A DNA stretch of 64,000 bases, taken from Intestinimonas massiliensis (ex Afouda et al. 2020) (GTDB lineage Bacteria > Bacillota > Clostridia > Oscillospirales > Oscillospiraceae). Both the position numbers and the translations under genes were made by a program. Positions within the stretch are counted from its first letter, which is position 1. Each line of letters begins with the position of its first letter. Shown here piece after piece: positions 16,372-24,802 of the stretch. Under the pieces are notes generated by a model that was given only the letters and a program-made list of their open reading frames with translations, ran no database searches and was not told the DNA's origin. The stretch is from contig NZ_LR131147.1 of assembly GCF_900626285.1 (NCBI RefSeq), positions 3,085,388-3,149,387 on the forward strand. Reading direction: 5' to 3'.

Positions 16372-17820
16372 ATGGACGGTTCTTTCTACCTGGTAGGCGT
16401 GGATATGGGCTCCACCGGCCTGAAGGCCGTGGCGCTGCTGGACGGGCAGGTGGCCGCCGCCGCCCACGCGCCCATGGTCTACCATCAGGAGGGGCCCGTC
16501 TGCGAATATGACGCCGAGAAATACTACCAGACCGTAGCCGGGTTGATCCGGCAGGTGACCCGTGCCATGCCCGCCCAGGCCGTCTGCCGGGGCGTGGCCG
16601 CCGTGTGCGCCAGCGGAAACGCGGTGCTGCTGAAGGCCGGGAAGCCCCTGTCCCCCATCCTGAGCTGGCGGGACAACCGGGGCGCGGCGGAGATGGAGCA
16701 GGTCTTCGGGCCCCTCACGGAGGAGGAGGTCCACCGCACCGTGGGCTGGCACAAGGTGCCCAAATTCCCCCTGGCCCAGCTCAGCTGGCTGAAATGCCGC
16801 CGCCCGGAGCTGTGGGCCCGGGCGGATCTGATCTGCGAGGGTTCATGTTATGTAAACTACCGCCTGTGCGGGCAGTTTGCCATGGACCACTCCACAGCCA
16901 CCACCTTTTACCTGCAGGATCAGCAGACGCTGACCTGGAACCCGGATTTTCTGGAAAAGCTGGGGCTCCCGCCCCGAAACCTGCCCAGACTTGTGGCCCC
17001 CGGGACGCAGATTGGCCGGATCACCCCGGAGGCCGCCAGGGACACGGGGCTGCCGGCCGGCACCCCCGTGGCGGCGGGCTGCTACGACGGCGCCGCCGCG
17101 GCCAGAAGCGCCGGCCTCTTCCGCGAGGGCCAGATGCTCCTGTCCTGCGGCACCTCCTGGGTGTGCGCCTATCCCAGCAAAAGCCGCCGCCAGCTTCTGG
17201 ACGCCGGTCTGATGATCGACCCCTACCTCTCGGAGCAGGGGCTCTGGCTGGGGATGACCAGCCTGGGGGAGTGCAGCGTGTATGTGGACCAGGCCCTGGA
17301 TCTGGTCCTGCCCCGGGACGGAGACCGCACGGCGGCCTTCAACCGGCTGGCCGCGGCGGCCCCTCCGGGGGCGGGCGGCCTGCTGCTGGACCCGATGCGC
17401 CTGAGCGCCTGTGACCTGTCCGGCCGGAGCGGCGCCCAGATCTGCCGGGGCATCATGGAGGGGATCGCCTACTCCGTCAAGCGGCAGATCGCGGCGGTCC
17501 GCCAGAAGTGCGGCGGGCTGAGCCTCACCCGTGCCGCCATGGTGGGCGGACCCAGCAACTCCGTCCTCTGGCCCCAGATCGTCAGCGATATTCTGGAGGT
17601 GCCGGTACACGTGGCCCTCCGCTCCGACGCCTGCGCCGTGGGCGCGGCCCTGCTGGCCGGCCTGGGCGGCGGCGTATGGGACAGCCTGGCAGAGGGACAG
17701 TCCGCCCTGCGGGAGGAGGGCCGGGACTACCTGCCGGACACCGCCGCGGCGGCCGTCTATCGCCGGGCCTTCCGGGACTATGAGGCGGCCTTCCCCGGCC
17801 CGGAAGAAAACATGCACTGA
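16372..17820 (+). CDS. FGGY-family carbohydrate kinase (xylulokinase-like)
   Basis: A 482-residue ATP-dependent sugar kinase of the FGGY family. The N-terminal phosphate loop GVDMGSTGLK (near 8-17), the catalytic segment GCYDGAAAA (near 235-243) and the C-terminal adenosine motif GGPSNSVLW are all in place; length is typical. It starts 5 bp after the dehydrogenase stop. Its substrate is presumably the keto-sugar made by the dehydrogenase, and its product the aldolase substrate. Xylulose, fuculose, erythrulose and similar ketoses are all possible. Confidence 0.9.
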   Translation: MDGSFYLVGVDMGSTGLKAVALLDGQVAAAAHAPMVYHQEGPVCEYDAEKYYQTVAGLIRQVTRAMPAQAVCRGVAAVCASGNAVLLKAGKPLSPILSWRDNRGAAEMEQVFGPLTEEEVHRTVGWHKVPKFPLAQLSWLKCRRPELWARADLICEGSCYVNYRLCGQFAMDHSTATTFYLQDQQTLTWNPDFLEKLGLPPRNLPRLVAPGTQIGRITPEAARDTGLPAGTPVAAGCYDGAAAARSAGLFREGQMLLSCGTSWVCAYPSKSRRQLLDAGLMIDPYLSEQGLWLGMTSLGECSVYVDQALDLVLPRDGDRTAAFNRLAAAAPPGAGGLLLDPMRLSACDLSGRSGAQICRGIMEGIAYSVKRQIAAVRQKCGGLSLTRAAMVGGPSNSVLWPQIVSDILEVPVHVALRSDACAVGAALLAGLGGGVWDSLAEGQSALREEGRDYLPDTAAAAVYRRAFRDYEAAFPGPEENMH

Positions 17821-17837
17821 ATACGGAGAAGCATTTT

Positions 17838-19007
17838 ATGCAGAAAAAGCTGTTCAACCGCTATTTTATCCTGATCTGGCTGGGTTCCCTGTGCCTGCTG
17901 CTCATCCAGAACACTATGTGTACCGTCATCCCGCTGTTTTTGCAGGAGCTGGGCTTTTCCACCTCTTTTTCCGGCCTGCTGGGGATCCCCTTTGCCGTCT
18001 TCGGCATCGCCGCGCGTATAACCGGCGGGCGCCTTATGGACGGATTCAGCCGCCGCGCCATTATGATCGCAGGCACCCTTCTGATGGGGATCGCCTCCTT
18101 CCTGTTCCGGCTGTTCCCCGTGGCCGTCCTCCTGCTCCTGCTCCGGGGCGCCCACGGCGCCGGATTTTCCCTGGGGCAGGCGGCGTTCTCCACCGCAAGC
18201 GTGGATGTCACCCCCAGGGAAAAAAGCAGCCTGGGAGTGGGCATCTTTTGGATGTCCACCGCCGTCTCCATGGCCTGCACCGGCTACCTGATCCAGCTGC
18301 TGACCGGAGACGGCACCTATGACAAGGTGTTTTCCGCCTGCCTGATCTTCGGCGCCGCAGGCGCCTGCTTCGCCTTTTTCTGCCGCTATGAGGCCCCCGG
18401 CGCCGGTATCTCCCCGGCGGACGGCCAGGAGCGGGGCCGCGGCCCGGGCCGGTTCCTGGAGCCGTCCGCCGCAAAGCCCGCGCTGATCGAATTCTTTGTG
18501 ATGCTGGGTGTGTCCTGCTGCAATATCTTTATTCTCACCTTTGCGGCAGACCAGGGATATCAGAACGCCAGCGTATTCCTGCTCATCTCGGCCGTCTCCA
18601 TGGCCGCCAGCAACCTGTCCTCCGACCGGCTGATCCAGAAGCTGGGCAGCAGGAACCTGCTGGCCCTGACCATGGCTGCCAGCGGCATCCTCACCGCGCT
18701 GATCGCCCTGGTGCCCTGTCCGGCCACCTACTATCTGGGCGGCATTGGCTTCGGCATGTCCCAGGGCTTCTCCTTCCCCGTCCTGACCATTCTGGCGGTG
18801 GACGGCATCCCGCAGAACCGCCGGGGTACCGCCAACAGCACCATGCTCATGGCCGGCGACGTGGGGATGGGGATCGGCACCTTCCTCTGGGGCGTGGTGA
18901 TCGACGGCAGCGGCTACTCCGCCGCCTATGCCCTGGCCGGCGCCGCCCTCATCGTAAGCGGCATCCTCAGCCTGGCCTTTTATCGCGGAAAAATGCCGCA
19001 AGCCTGA
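17838..19007 (+). CDS. Major facilitator superfamily transporter
   Basis: A 389-residue 12-helix MFS permease. The loop after helix 2 carries ARITGGRLMDGFSRR, a version of the MFS motif G-x-x-x-D-x-x-G-R-R. It lies 17 bp after the kinase gene, is the last member of the operon, and is followed by a strong terminator, so it is probably the sugar or polyol importer of the pathway. General family members with this architecture also include drug exporters; context favours uptake. Confidence 0.85.
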   Translation: MQKKLFNRYFILIWLGSLCLLLIQNTMCTVIPLFLQELGFSTSFSGLLGIPFAVFGIAARITGGRLMDGFSRRAIMIAGTLLMGIASFLFRLFPVAVLLLLLRGAHGAGFSLGQAAFSTASVDVTPREKSSLGVGIFWMSTAVSMACTGYLIQLLTGDGTYDKVFSACLIFGAAGACFAFFCRYEAPGAGISPADGQERGRGPGRFLEPSAAKPALIEFFVMLGVSCCNIFILTFAADQGYQNASVFLLISAVSMAASNLSSDRLIQKLGSRNLLALTMAASGILTALIALVPCPATYYLGGIGFGMSQGFSFPVLTILAVDGIPQNRRGTANSTMLMAGDVGMGIGTFLWGVVIDGSGYSAAYALAGAALIVSGILSLAFYRGKMPQA

Positions 19008-19064
19008 AGACCTCCGGTTTCCCACGCCCGAAACACACACCTTGAACAAGCCCTGCAAGGACAC

Positions 19065-19101
19065 AGGAAAAGCCAGCGCCTGAACGGCGCTGGCTTTTCC
19101 T
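19065..19101. terminator. Intrinsic terminator after the MFS gene
   Basis: A perfect 16-bp stem AGGAAAAGCCAGCGCC/GGCGCTGGCTTTTCCT with a 5-nt loop closes the sugar operon. T-tracts are internal (TTTT) rather than trailing. Confidence 0.85.
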
Positions 19102-19203
19102 ATGTCCCGGCCATGGCAGCCCGATCCCCGAGCCCTGCCCTTTCATGGCCGGCAAAATGAGGTCCCCCGCCTTCCCGGAAAGAATATTTTCTTCCTTCCA
19201 TAC

Positions 19204-19232
19204 TTGACAATCCGGCATCGGCGTAGTACCAT
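19204..19232 (+). promoter_or_regulatory. Promoter of the BKACE-acyl-CoA dehydrogenase operon
   Basis: TTGACA (19204-19209), 17-bp spacer, TACCAT (19227-19232). A 13-bp palindrome TTCTTA-T-TAAGAA (19250-19262) follows about 10 bp after the predicted start and may be an operator. The rest of the 323-bp gap 19008-19330 holds only the upstream terminator and an A/T-rich leader ending in GGGGAGG. Confidence 0.7.
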
Positions 19233-19330
19233 GTCAGTGTCACGAACATTTCTTATTAAGAATCGTTTTTACTGCAAATATTTTGTGCTGCATTCCAGGC
19301 TGTGGGTACATTCTTTGGGGAGGTATTCGT

Positions 19331-20197
19331 ATGGAACAAAATCTCAGTCAAAAACGGATCATCACTGTTGCTGTTACCGGCGCATGGCCCACCCGGAAAG
19401 ACAACCCCAATCTGCCTGTGACCCCGCAGGAGATTGCGGACGACGTCTACGAATGCTGGAAGGCGGGGGCGGCCATCGCTCACATCCATGTGCGAAACGA
19501 TGACGGGACGCCCTCCACCGCCTTTGAACGCTATCAGGAGACCATTGCCCGGATCCGGGAAAAGAAGGACTGCGACATCTGCCTCAACATCACCAGCTCG
19601 GGCGGCACACTGGGGTCCGGTACCACCGCCGAGGACGATGAAGAGCGCATCCGCCCGGTCCGGGAGCTGCTGCCGGAGCTGTGCTCCTTTGACTGCGGGA
19701 CGATGAACTGGCAGTACCGCACCATATTCGAAAATCACCCCAGATTTCTGGAGAGCCTGGGCCGCACGACACAGGCGTACAACATCAAGCCGGAGATCGA
19801 GATTTTTGACGCCGGCATGATCTATACCGCGCAGCACTACATCAAGACAGGGGTACTGGCCCCGCCCTGTCACTTCCAGCTGATCCTGGGGGCGGCCGGC
19901 GGCGTAAAGGCCACGGTGGAGGATCTGCTCTATCTGAAGAGCCGCCTTCCGGCGGGCTCCACCTGGGCCGCCGCCGGGATCGGCCACGGGCACATGCCCA
20001 TCCTGCTGGCCACCATCGCCCTGGGCGGGCATCTCCGGGTGGGTATGGAGGATAACGTCTTTTATCACAAGGGCGTGCCCGCCCGGAGCAACACCCAGTT
20101 TGTGGCCCGGGCCAGGCGCCTGCTGGAGGAGGCGGGATACGCCGCCGCCACGCCGGAAGAAGCCAGACAGATCCTGGGTCTGACCAGAAAAGTGTAA
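19331..20197 (+). CDS. BKACE-family beta-keto acid cleavage enzyme (DUF849)
   Basis: A 288-residue zinc TIM-barrel enzyme of the family founded by Kce, which condenses a beta-keto acid with acetyl-CoA and cleaves it to acetoacetate and a new CoA ester. The zinc motif HIHVR gives His51 and His53, and Glu240 in VGMEDN is the third ligand by family comparison. ATG 19331 is preceded by GGGGAGG; the longer frame from 19283 lacks a ribosome site. The substrate-selecting residues cannot be read with confidence, so lysine fermentation (3-keto-5-aminohexanoate) is only one option. An acyl-CoA dehydrogenase and an EtfB-like gene follow, so the CoA product may be oxidised or reduced next. Confidence 0.88.
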   Translation: MEQNLSQKRIITVAVTGAWPTRKDNPNLPVTPQEIADDVYECWKAGAAIAHIHVRNDDGTPSTAFERYQETIARIREKKDCDICLNITSSGGTLGSGTTAEDDEERIRPVRELLPELCSFDCGTMNWQYRTIFENHPRFLESLGRTTQAYNIKPEIEIFDAGMIYTAQHYIKTGVLAPPCHFQLILGAAGGVKATVEDLLYLKSRLPAGSTWAAAGIGHGHMPILLATIALGGHLRVGMEDNVFYHKGVPARSNTQFVARARRLLEEAGYAAATPEEARQILGLTRKV

Positions 20198-20292
20198 CAA
20201 TGAGCGGGCAGGGACACCCCATGGTCCCATCCCCGGCTCTTGTCCATAAAAAAACACCCATCACAAAACCAGAAAAAGGAGAGAAACAGACC

Positions 20293-21438
20293 ATGAACTT
20301 TGAACTGACCCAGGACCAGCAGAGCATCCGGCAGATGGTGCGGGAATTTGCTCAGACCGACCTGCTGCCCAGCGTGCGGGAGCGGGACGAGAACAGCCAG
20401 TTCCCCCTGGAGGCCTTCCGCAAGCTGGGCGAGACCGGCCTGTACGGTCTGCCCTACCCCACCGAGCTGGGCGGCCTGTCCGGCAGCTACCTGAGCTACA
20501 TCCTGGCGGTGGAGGAGGTGTCCAAGGTGGACGCGGCCTTCGGCATCGCCTTCTCCGTGGATACCTCCCTGTACGGCGGCAGCATCGCCAACTCCTCCGC
20601 CCCCGCCGAGATCAAGAAGAAGTTCCTGGCCCCCATCACCTACGGCCAGAAGATCGGCTCCTTCGGCCTCACCGAGCACTCCGCCGGCAGCGACGCCGCC
20701 GGCCAGCAGACCGTGGCGGTGAAGGACGGGGACAGCTACATCCTCAACGGCTCCAAGTGCTTCAACACCAACGGCCCTCTGGCCGACTACACGGTGATCT
20801 ACTGCCTGACCGATCCCGCCCTGGGCACCAAGGGCATGGCGGCCTTCGTGGTGGAAAAGGGCACCCCCGGCTTCACCGTGGGCAAGGTGGAGAACAAAAT
20901 GGGCATCCGCAGCGCCCAGGTGTCCGACATGATCCTGGACAACGTCCGGGTACCCGCCGAGAACATGATCGCCCAGCCCGGCGAGGGCTTCAAGCTGGCC
21001 ATGAAGACCCTGGACGGCGGCCGGATCGGCGTGGCCGCCCAGGCTCTGGGCATCGCCAAGGGCGCCTTCGAAATCACCCGCAAGTACATGATGGAGCGGG
21101 AGCAGTTCGGCAAGCCCATCAGCAAGCAGCAGTACCTGGCCTTCAAGATGGCCGAGCTGCAGACCGACATCCAGGGCGCGGAGCTGCTGCTGTACAAGGC
21201 GGCCATGGACAAGGAGGAGGGCCGGCCCTACACCGTGTCCGCCGCCATGGCCAAGATGACCTGCTCCAACGTGGCCATGAAGATGACCACCGAGGCGGTG
21301 CAGCTGCTGGGCGGCAACGGCTACATGAAGGACTACCACGTGGAGCGCATGATGCGGGACGCCAAGATCACCCAGATCTATGAGGGCACCAACGAGATCC
21401 AGAAGCTGGTCATCTCCGGCCAGCTGTTCCGCAAGTGA
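20293..21438 (+). CDS. Acyl-CoA dehydrogenase (short-chain/butyryl type)
   Basis: A 381-residue FAD acyl-CoA dehydrogenase. The catalytic base is Glu364 in IYEGTNEIQ, and the FAD/substrate segment GLTEHSAGSD (about 125-134) is present. It would interconvert acyl-CoA and 2-enoyl-CoA, exchanging electrons with an electron-transfer flavoprotein. The start at ATG 20293 has AAAGGAGA upstream; the longer frame from 20200 is not family-like. Codon use is unusually biased to G/C-ending codons even for this window, which suggests high expression. It lies 95 bp after the BKACE gene and 33 bp before an EtfB-like gene. Confidence 0.93.
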   Translation: MNFELTQDQQSIRQMVREFAQTDLLPSVRERDENSQFPLEAFRKLGETGLYGLPYPTELGGLSGSYLSYILAVEEVSKVDAAFGIAFSVDTSLYGGSIANSSAPAEIKKKFLAPITYGQKIGSFGLTEHSAGSDAAGQQTVAVKDGDSYILNGSKCFNTNGPLADYTVIYCLTDPALGTKGMAAFVVEKGTPGFTVGKVENKMGIRSAQVSDMILDNVRVPAENMIAQPGEGFKLAMKTLDGGRIGVAAQALGIAKGAFEITRKYMMEREQFGKPISKQQYLAFKMAELQTDIQGAELLLYKAAMDKEEGRPYTVSAAMAKMTCSNVAMKMTTEAVQLLGGNGYMKDYHVERMMRDAKITQIYEGTNEIQKLVISGQLFRK

Positions 21439-21471
21439 TATGGGTCCCGCCTCTTGCGGCAGAGCTTTGCA

Positions 21472-22182
21472 ATGAACATTTTGATGTGTGTCTGCGCCCC
21501 GGTTTCTGACAGCGGAGATCATGTCTCAAGGCCCGGCGCCTTGAACGGCGCAATGCAGGCATCAGAAAAGATCCCCGGCGTAAGGATTACCGCTGCGGCC
21601 GTGGAGGAACCCGGCGGAATCGAAACGCTGCGCACCTGCCTGGCACTGGCTGCGGATAAGGCCGTTCTGATTCGGAATCCCGGGATCAGCCGGTATGATC
21701 CGGCAGCATTTGGAGCCCTGATGGCTGGTGCTGTCGCGTCCATTGAAGAAACGGATGGAACTTTTGACGCGATATTCTGCGGTGACAACGACCAGGGTCA
21801 GGAGGGGCTGGGTCCCGCTCTGGCCGGTTATCTGGGCCGGCCCCAAATAACCGGCGCCAGCAGCATTGAGCGGGATGCCCACAGCCTCTTGGTCCGGCAA
21901 AACTGGGACGGCGCATGTACCCTTCTTCAGGTGAATACGCCTTGCGTCATCTCCTTTCTTCCTTCTCATGCTCCCGTGGGCTATCCCAAACTTCCCCGCC
22001 TGATGGCCGCTAACCGTGCAGAAGTGCCCGTGTACGGCGTTCAGACATCCCCTCGTGTTCAGCAGCTGCTGTCCTTTCATCCGCGGCCCGGAAACGAGCG
22101 GATTTTCAAGGGCAGCGAGGCGGGCCTGTTTGTGAAATGCCTTCTGGATGAACCCCTTTTGCGAGACGCCTATACCCTGTAA
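21472..22182 (+). CDS. Divergent electron-transfer flavoprotein beta-subunit-like protein (orphan)
   Basis: A 236-residue protein with the ETF-beta outline: an N-terminal Rossmann-like strand, the nucleotide-loop segment CGDNDQGQEGLGPALAGYLG (about 99-118), and the late TPCVISF and PRLMAANRAEVP segments. The loop differs from the usual CG-x-Q-A-x-D-G-D pattern. No etfA follows; two terminators come next, so the partner must be encoded elsewhere or is absent. Start ATG 21472 is chosen over an in-frame TTG at 21454; neither has a strong ribosome site. The gene is less G+C-rich than the acyl-CoA dehydrogenase before it. It probably receives electrons from that enzyme (inference). Confidence 0.75.
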   Translation: MNILMCVCAPVSDSGDHVSRPGALNGAMQASEKIPGVRITAAAVEEPGGIETLRTCLALAADKAVLIRNPGISRYDPAAFGALMAGAVASIEETDGTFDAIFCGDNDQGQEGLGPALAGYLGRPQITGASSIERDAHSLLVRQNWDGACTLLQVNTPCVISFLPSHAPVGYPKLPRLMAANRAEVPVYGVQTSPRVQQLLSFHPRPGNERIFKGSEAGLFVKCLLDEPLLRDAYTL

Positions 22183-22240
22183 GAATCAGATCCGCCGTAA
22201 ACTTGTGTGAAAGCCAGCTGTCGGATCCCCGGTCATGTCA

Positions 22241-22280
22241 AACAGCCCGCTGGAGTCGTTCGCTCCAGCGGGCTGTTTTT
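22241..22280 (+). terminator. Intrinsic terminator after the EtfB-like gene
   Basis: A 15-bp perfect stem AACAGCCCGCTGGAG/CTCCAGCGGGCTGTT with a 7-nt loop and a T5 tail. Confidence 0.93.
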
Positions 22281-22376
22281 CTGTGCCTCCAGATGCTGTG
22301 TTCCTGCTATCCGGCGCTTCTTTCTCAGAATAAAGGGCCAGATAAGTACAAACCGATTTTTTGATTGCTCCGAAGC

Positions 22377-22430
22377 AAAAAGCCGTCTCCTCAGCGCACA
22401 GGCATTGAGAAGGCGGCTTTTTTATAATTT
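22377..22430. terminator. Bidirectional intrinsic terminator before the convergent membrane-protein gene
   Basis: AAAAAGCCG...CTCA (22377-22393) pairs imperfectly with TGAG...CGGCTTTTTT (22406-22423), with A-rich and T-rich flanks. It terminates the minus-strand gene ending at 22438 and backs up the terminator at 22241. Confidence 0.8.
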
Positions 22431-22437
22431 TTTCAGG

Positions 22438-23166
22438 CTAGTCCCAATCACGAAGTTTGTGACAATACTGGGTGCAGAGCTTGTCGGTACATTCGCAGCA
22501 CTGGAGGGCCGCGTTGGAGTGGTCCCAGAACCGTTCCGGATACATCATGACGCACAGCTCCCACACTAGCCACGCCACGGCGGCCATCAGCACCAGGGAG
22601 TGGGCATAAAAACCGCCCATAAAAATCAGCGGCGAGAACATCATCAGATGGTCCCAGTTGAAGATCCTGCATGTGGTACAGCAGCGGTTCCGCATAATCA
22701 GCCGGAAGGGGCACCAGATCAGCACACAGATCAGGTCACAGACATAAAACAGCACGGAAAACATAAAAAGGATGACCTTGTCTATCACACCGGAACAGTA
22801 CAGCACCCCAATTCCCGCAATGAGCGCACACCAGAGGATAAACACCTTATACGCCGCCTTGGTGGTGGACACGATGTAACTGCGCAGCGCCTCATGATTG
22901 ATTTTTTCCCGTATTGGCCTGAAGCGGTTGGCAAAGAGCTTCTGAGACCCCAGAGGCACCTTGTTCCGGATGGGGATGATCTGGAGGAACATATCAATGA
23001 CCCAAATGGCCCACAAGATGTGCAGCGGAGAGAACTTTTTGAAAAAATTCATTCCGTCGAGCACCGTAAAACAGTCTCTCCGGTAAATGCACATCAACGT
23101 GCATATCACAAAAATCAGGCAGCGTCCGATCAGTCGGCCAAAGTAACGCTTTCTTGTTGCAGACAT
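22438..23166 (-). CDS. Conserved hypothetical membrane protein with Cys-rich C-terminus
   Basis: A 242-residue protein with about four hydrophobic segments (near 12-28, 45-62, 103-150 and 185-205). A Cys pair region RNRCCTTCRIFNWDH follows the third hydrophobic block, and the tail has a cluster of Cys and His (CCECTDKLCTQYCH) that could bind zinc or iron-sulfur. I recall similar uncharacterised proteins in other Clostridia, but no function. The charged stretch at about 63-100 (FANRFRPIREK) is probably cytosolic. The gene is about 50% G+C, lower than its neighbours, stands alone between terminators and has its own promoter-like sequence. Confidence 0.75.
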   Translation of the reverse strand: MSATRKRYFGRLIGRCLIFVICTLMCIYRRDCFTVLDGMNFFKKFSPLHILWAIWVIDMFLQIIPIRNKVPLGSQKLFANRFRPIREKINHEALRSYIVSTTKAAYKVFILWCALIAGIGVLYCSGVIDKVILFMFSVLFYVCDLICVLIWCPFRLIMRNRCCTTCRIFNWDHLMMFSPLIFMGGFYAHSLVLMAAVAWLVWELCVMMYPERFWDHSNAALQCCECTDKLCTQYCHKLRDWD

Positions 23167-23302
23167 TTTATCCTTCTTTCTGTCTCTATTGTGATGCTGC
23201 GATCTCCGCTATCGTGACGGGTATATCTGCAACCTGTATAACCGTCAATAGTTTTCGGAGAGGCTGAACAGGGTCCCGTGCAAAAGCGTTTGTAATATAA
23301 TT

Positions 23303-23332
23303 AGTATAATACATTTTTATGGTACTGCACAA
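23303..23332 (-). promoter_or_regulatory. Promoter candidate for the membrane-protein gene
   Basis: Minus-strand TTGTGC (23327-23332), 18-bp spacer, TATACT (23303-23308) in an A/T-rich island; the leader to 23166 is about 130 nt with no structure I recognise. Confidence 0.4.
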
Positions 23333-23345
23333 GCCCAAACAGACA

Positions 23346-23393
23346 AAATCCGGCGGAATCATAGGATTCCACCGGATTTCGTTTATTTTTTTA
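23346..23393. terminator. Terminator at the end of the surface-protein operon
   Basis: A 15-bp stem AAATCCGGCGGAATC/GATTCCACCGGATTT with one mismatch and a 4-nt loop just past the stop at 23401. The T-run is better on the plus strand, but TTTTGTCTGTTT follows it on the minus strand. Confidence 0.75.
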
Positions 23394-23400
23394 CCCCGTA

Positions 23401-23973
23401 TCAGGCGTAATTCTGGTACAGCGTCATATTCAGATTGATGTTGCCCCGGCTCTGCCAGGTGTCCGGTTCATAGGCCACAATGCGGATCGTCACGGGGGTC
23501 TCCTGCTCCGTCAGGGGCTGCTCCAGCGTGACCGTGGGCAGATGGGTGTTCTGGCGCAGGACGCCGGTGGAGCCCAGCAGATTCCCGTCTCCGTCCAGCA
23601 CCTCGGCCCGGAACCACACCTCATTGTCGGCGGGGTTGGTCAGATAGAGCTCTACAGTCTGCCCGTCATTGGCGGGCACGCCGCAGAGGATCACGGAATA
23701 TCCCTCGTCCACCTGCAGCGTGGAGTAGCCGTATTTCTCGTCCACCTGGGGCGCGCCGGCGACGGCGGCGGTCTCAAAGTCCGGGTGGGTCAGGGCCGCG
23801 GGCTGAAAGTGGAAAAAGGCCCCTACCGCAGCCGCCACCCCTATGACCGCAATGAGCAGATAGACGCCGCCGATCTTCCACGCGCGCTTCTTCCAGGTCC
23901 GGCAGTTTTCCTGTATCCGCTGCGGGCGAAGTTCCGCCGCCGCTCTGGTTTCTGTTGATGTTGTGACAGCCAT
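23401..23973 (-). CDS. Membrane-anchored protein with a beta-rich ectodomain, last gene of the surface operon
   Basis: A 190-residue protein of unknown function. It has a short basic cytosolic N-terminus, one transmembrane helix (about 30-52, GGVYLLIAVIGVAAAVGAFF) and a ~135-residue extracellular domain rich in Thr, Val and Asp. The end of the ectodomain (STG-x-L, V-x-L-x-x-P-L, then AYEPDT) resembles in pattern the C-terminal ectodomain of the 477-residue protein at the other end of the operon, suggesting a shared fold. TTGGAGGGAT precedes ATG 23973. It may anchor or cap the secreted proteins encoded upstream (inference). Confidence 0.7.
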   Translation of the reverse strand: MAVTTSTETRAAAELRPQRIQENCRTWKKRAWKIGGVYLLIAVIGVAAAVGAFFHFQPAALTHPDFETAAVAGAPQVDEKYGYSTLQVDEGYSVILCGVPANDGQTVELYLTNPADNEVWFRAEVLDGDGNLLGSTGVLRQNTHLPTVTLEQPLTEQETPVTIRIVAYEPDTWQSRGNINLNMTLYQNYA

Positions 23974-24009
23974 AAAGATCCCTCCAATGATAAGACAAAC
24001 TCAGGCAGG

Positions 24010-24050
24010 CGTTGGGAACGGAGCGGAGGCTCTCCGCCCTGTTCCCAGCG
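24010..24050 (-). terminator. Two-tier hairpin between the small secreted protein and the membrane anchor genes
   Basis: An outer 9-bp stem (GTTGGGAAC/GTTCCCAGC, one G-T pair) encloses an inner 6-bp stem (GCGGAG/CTCCGC). No long T-run follows. A partial terminator or mRNA-stabilising structure is plausible and would make more of the small secreted protein than of the membrane protein. Confidence 0.5.
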
Positions 24051-24127
24051 TCCGCCGGGGGATGGTGGCAGGACGCATCCCCCGGGACGCAGGTATGGGA
24101 TACCGTGCCGCTCACGCGGCTCATAAC

Positions 24128-24742
24128 TTACTGTCTAGTGACCTTCAGTGTAAATCTGGCAATCTCTGTGGCAGTGGGGTATGCCACCTCGGGGGTACCG
24201 CTTACGGTAACCGTAATATCGCCGGACTTGACAGAACCCACTGCACTGTTGTCATAGGCGGAGTCCAGTAAAAGTTCTTCGGTAACCGCCAGCGTCACGC
24301 CGCTGTCAGAAGAGGTGGGAGCAGCATTTTCAGGCGCTACCTTGATTGCCACATCAGAGTAGTTATTGACCTTAATGACCTGGGTGGCTTCTTTCCAACT
24401 TCCATCATCGTTAGTGGTTTCATATTTCAGTGTCTCGGGATTCCAAATAGTCGTAGCGCTATTGTTCCACGTAAAGGTTACCTCTGTAGTGTTAAAACTC
24501 ACCGCATACACATGGGTGGTACCGCCGGTAGAAGAACTCTGCAGCTTGACGGTCACATCCTTGCTGCCAATTTCCGTACCGCTCGTGTCTCCTGTCCCCG
24601 CAGCTTTACCTGCGGTGGAGGTGTTGCCCGCGTTGTCTTCTGTCAGGTGATTCTGGTCGCTGAGATACGCCGCCCCGGCGCTGACGGTCATGGCACCAGC
24701 CAGCATAGCCAGAGCCAGAGTGGTAGCTAAAATTTTCTTCAT
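24128..24742 (-). CDS. Small secreted protein, possible fibre or matrix subunit
   Basis: A 204-residue protein of unknown function with a clear signal peptide (MKKILATT...AGAMTVSAGAA, cleavage near 24-26). The mature part is rich in Thr, Ser, Val and Asn and predicted all-beta. It contains IWNPETLKYE (about 99-108), which recurs as IWNPETLEYE in the C-terminal domain of the 1732-residue protein encoded just upstream, followed in both by a Gly/Ser turn and a Trp. There is no LPXTG or SLH anchor. AAGGAGACGAAGA precedes ATG 24742. G+C is lower than in neighbouring genes. The size, the repeated beta domain and the downstream hairpin suggest an abundant surface subunit (inference). Confidence 0.7.
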   Translation of the reverse strand: MKKILATTLALAMLAGAMTVSAGAAYLSDQNHLTEDNAGNTSTAGKAAGTGDTSGTEIGSKDVTVKLQSSSTGGTTHVYAVSFNTTEVTFTWNNSATTIWNPETLKYETTNDDGSWKEATQVIKVNNYSDVAIKVAPENAAPTSSDSGVTLAVTEELLLDSAYDNSAVGSVKSGDITVTVSGTPEVAYPTATEIARFTLKVTRQ

Positions 24743-24802
24743 TTCTTCGTCTCCTTTCAAACAAAATCACTGCTATATTAAACCGGTTCTGCCACACCAG
24801 GT

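Noticed and set aside
24743..24802. TTAAACC...GGTTTAA inverted repeat as a separate terminator or promoter for the small secreted protein
   Set aside because: Short arms, no T-run and no clear -35/-10; the gene can be read through from the operon promoter.
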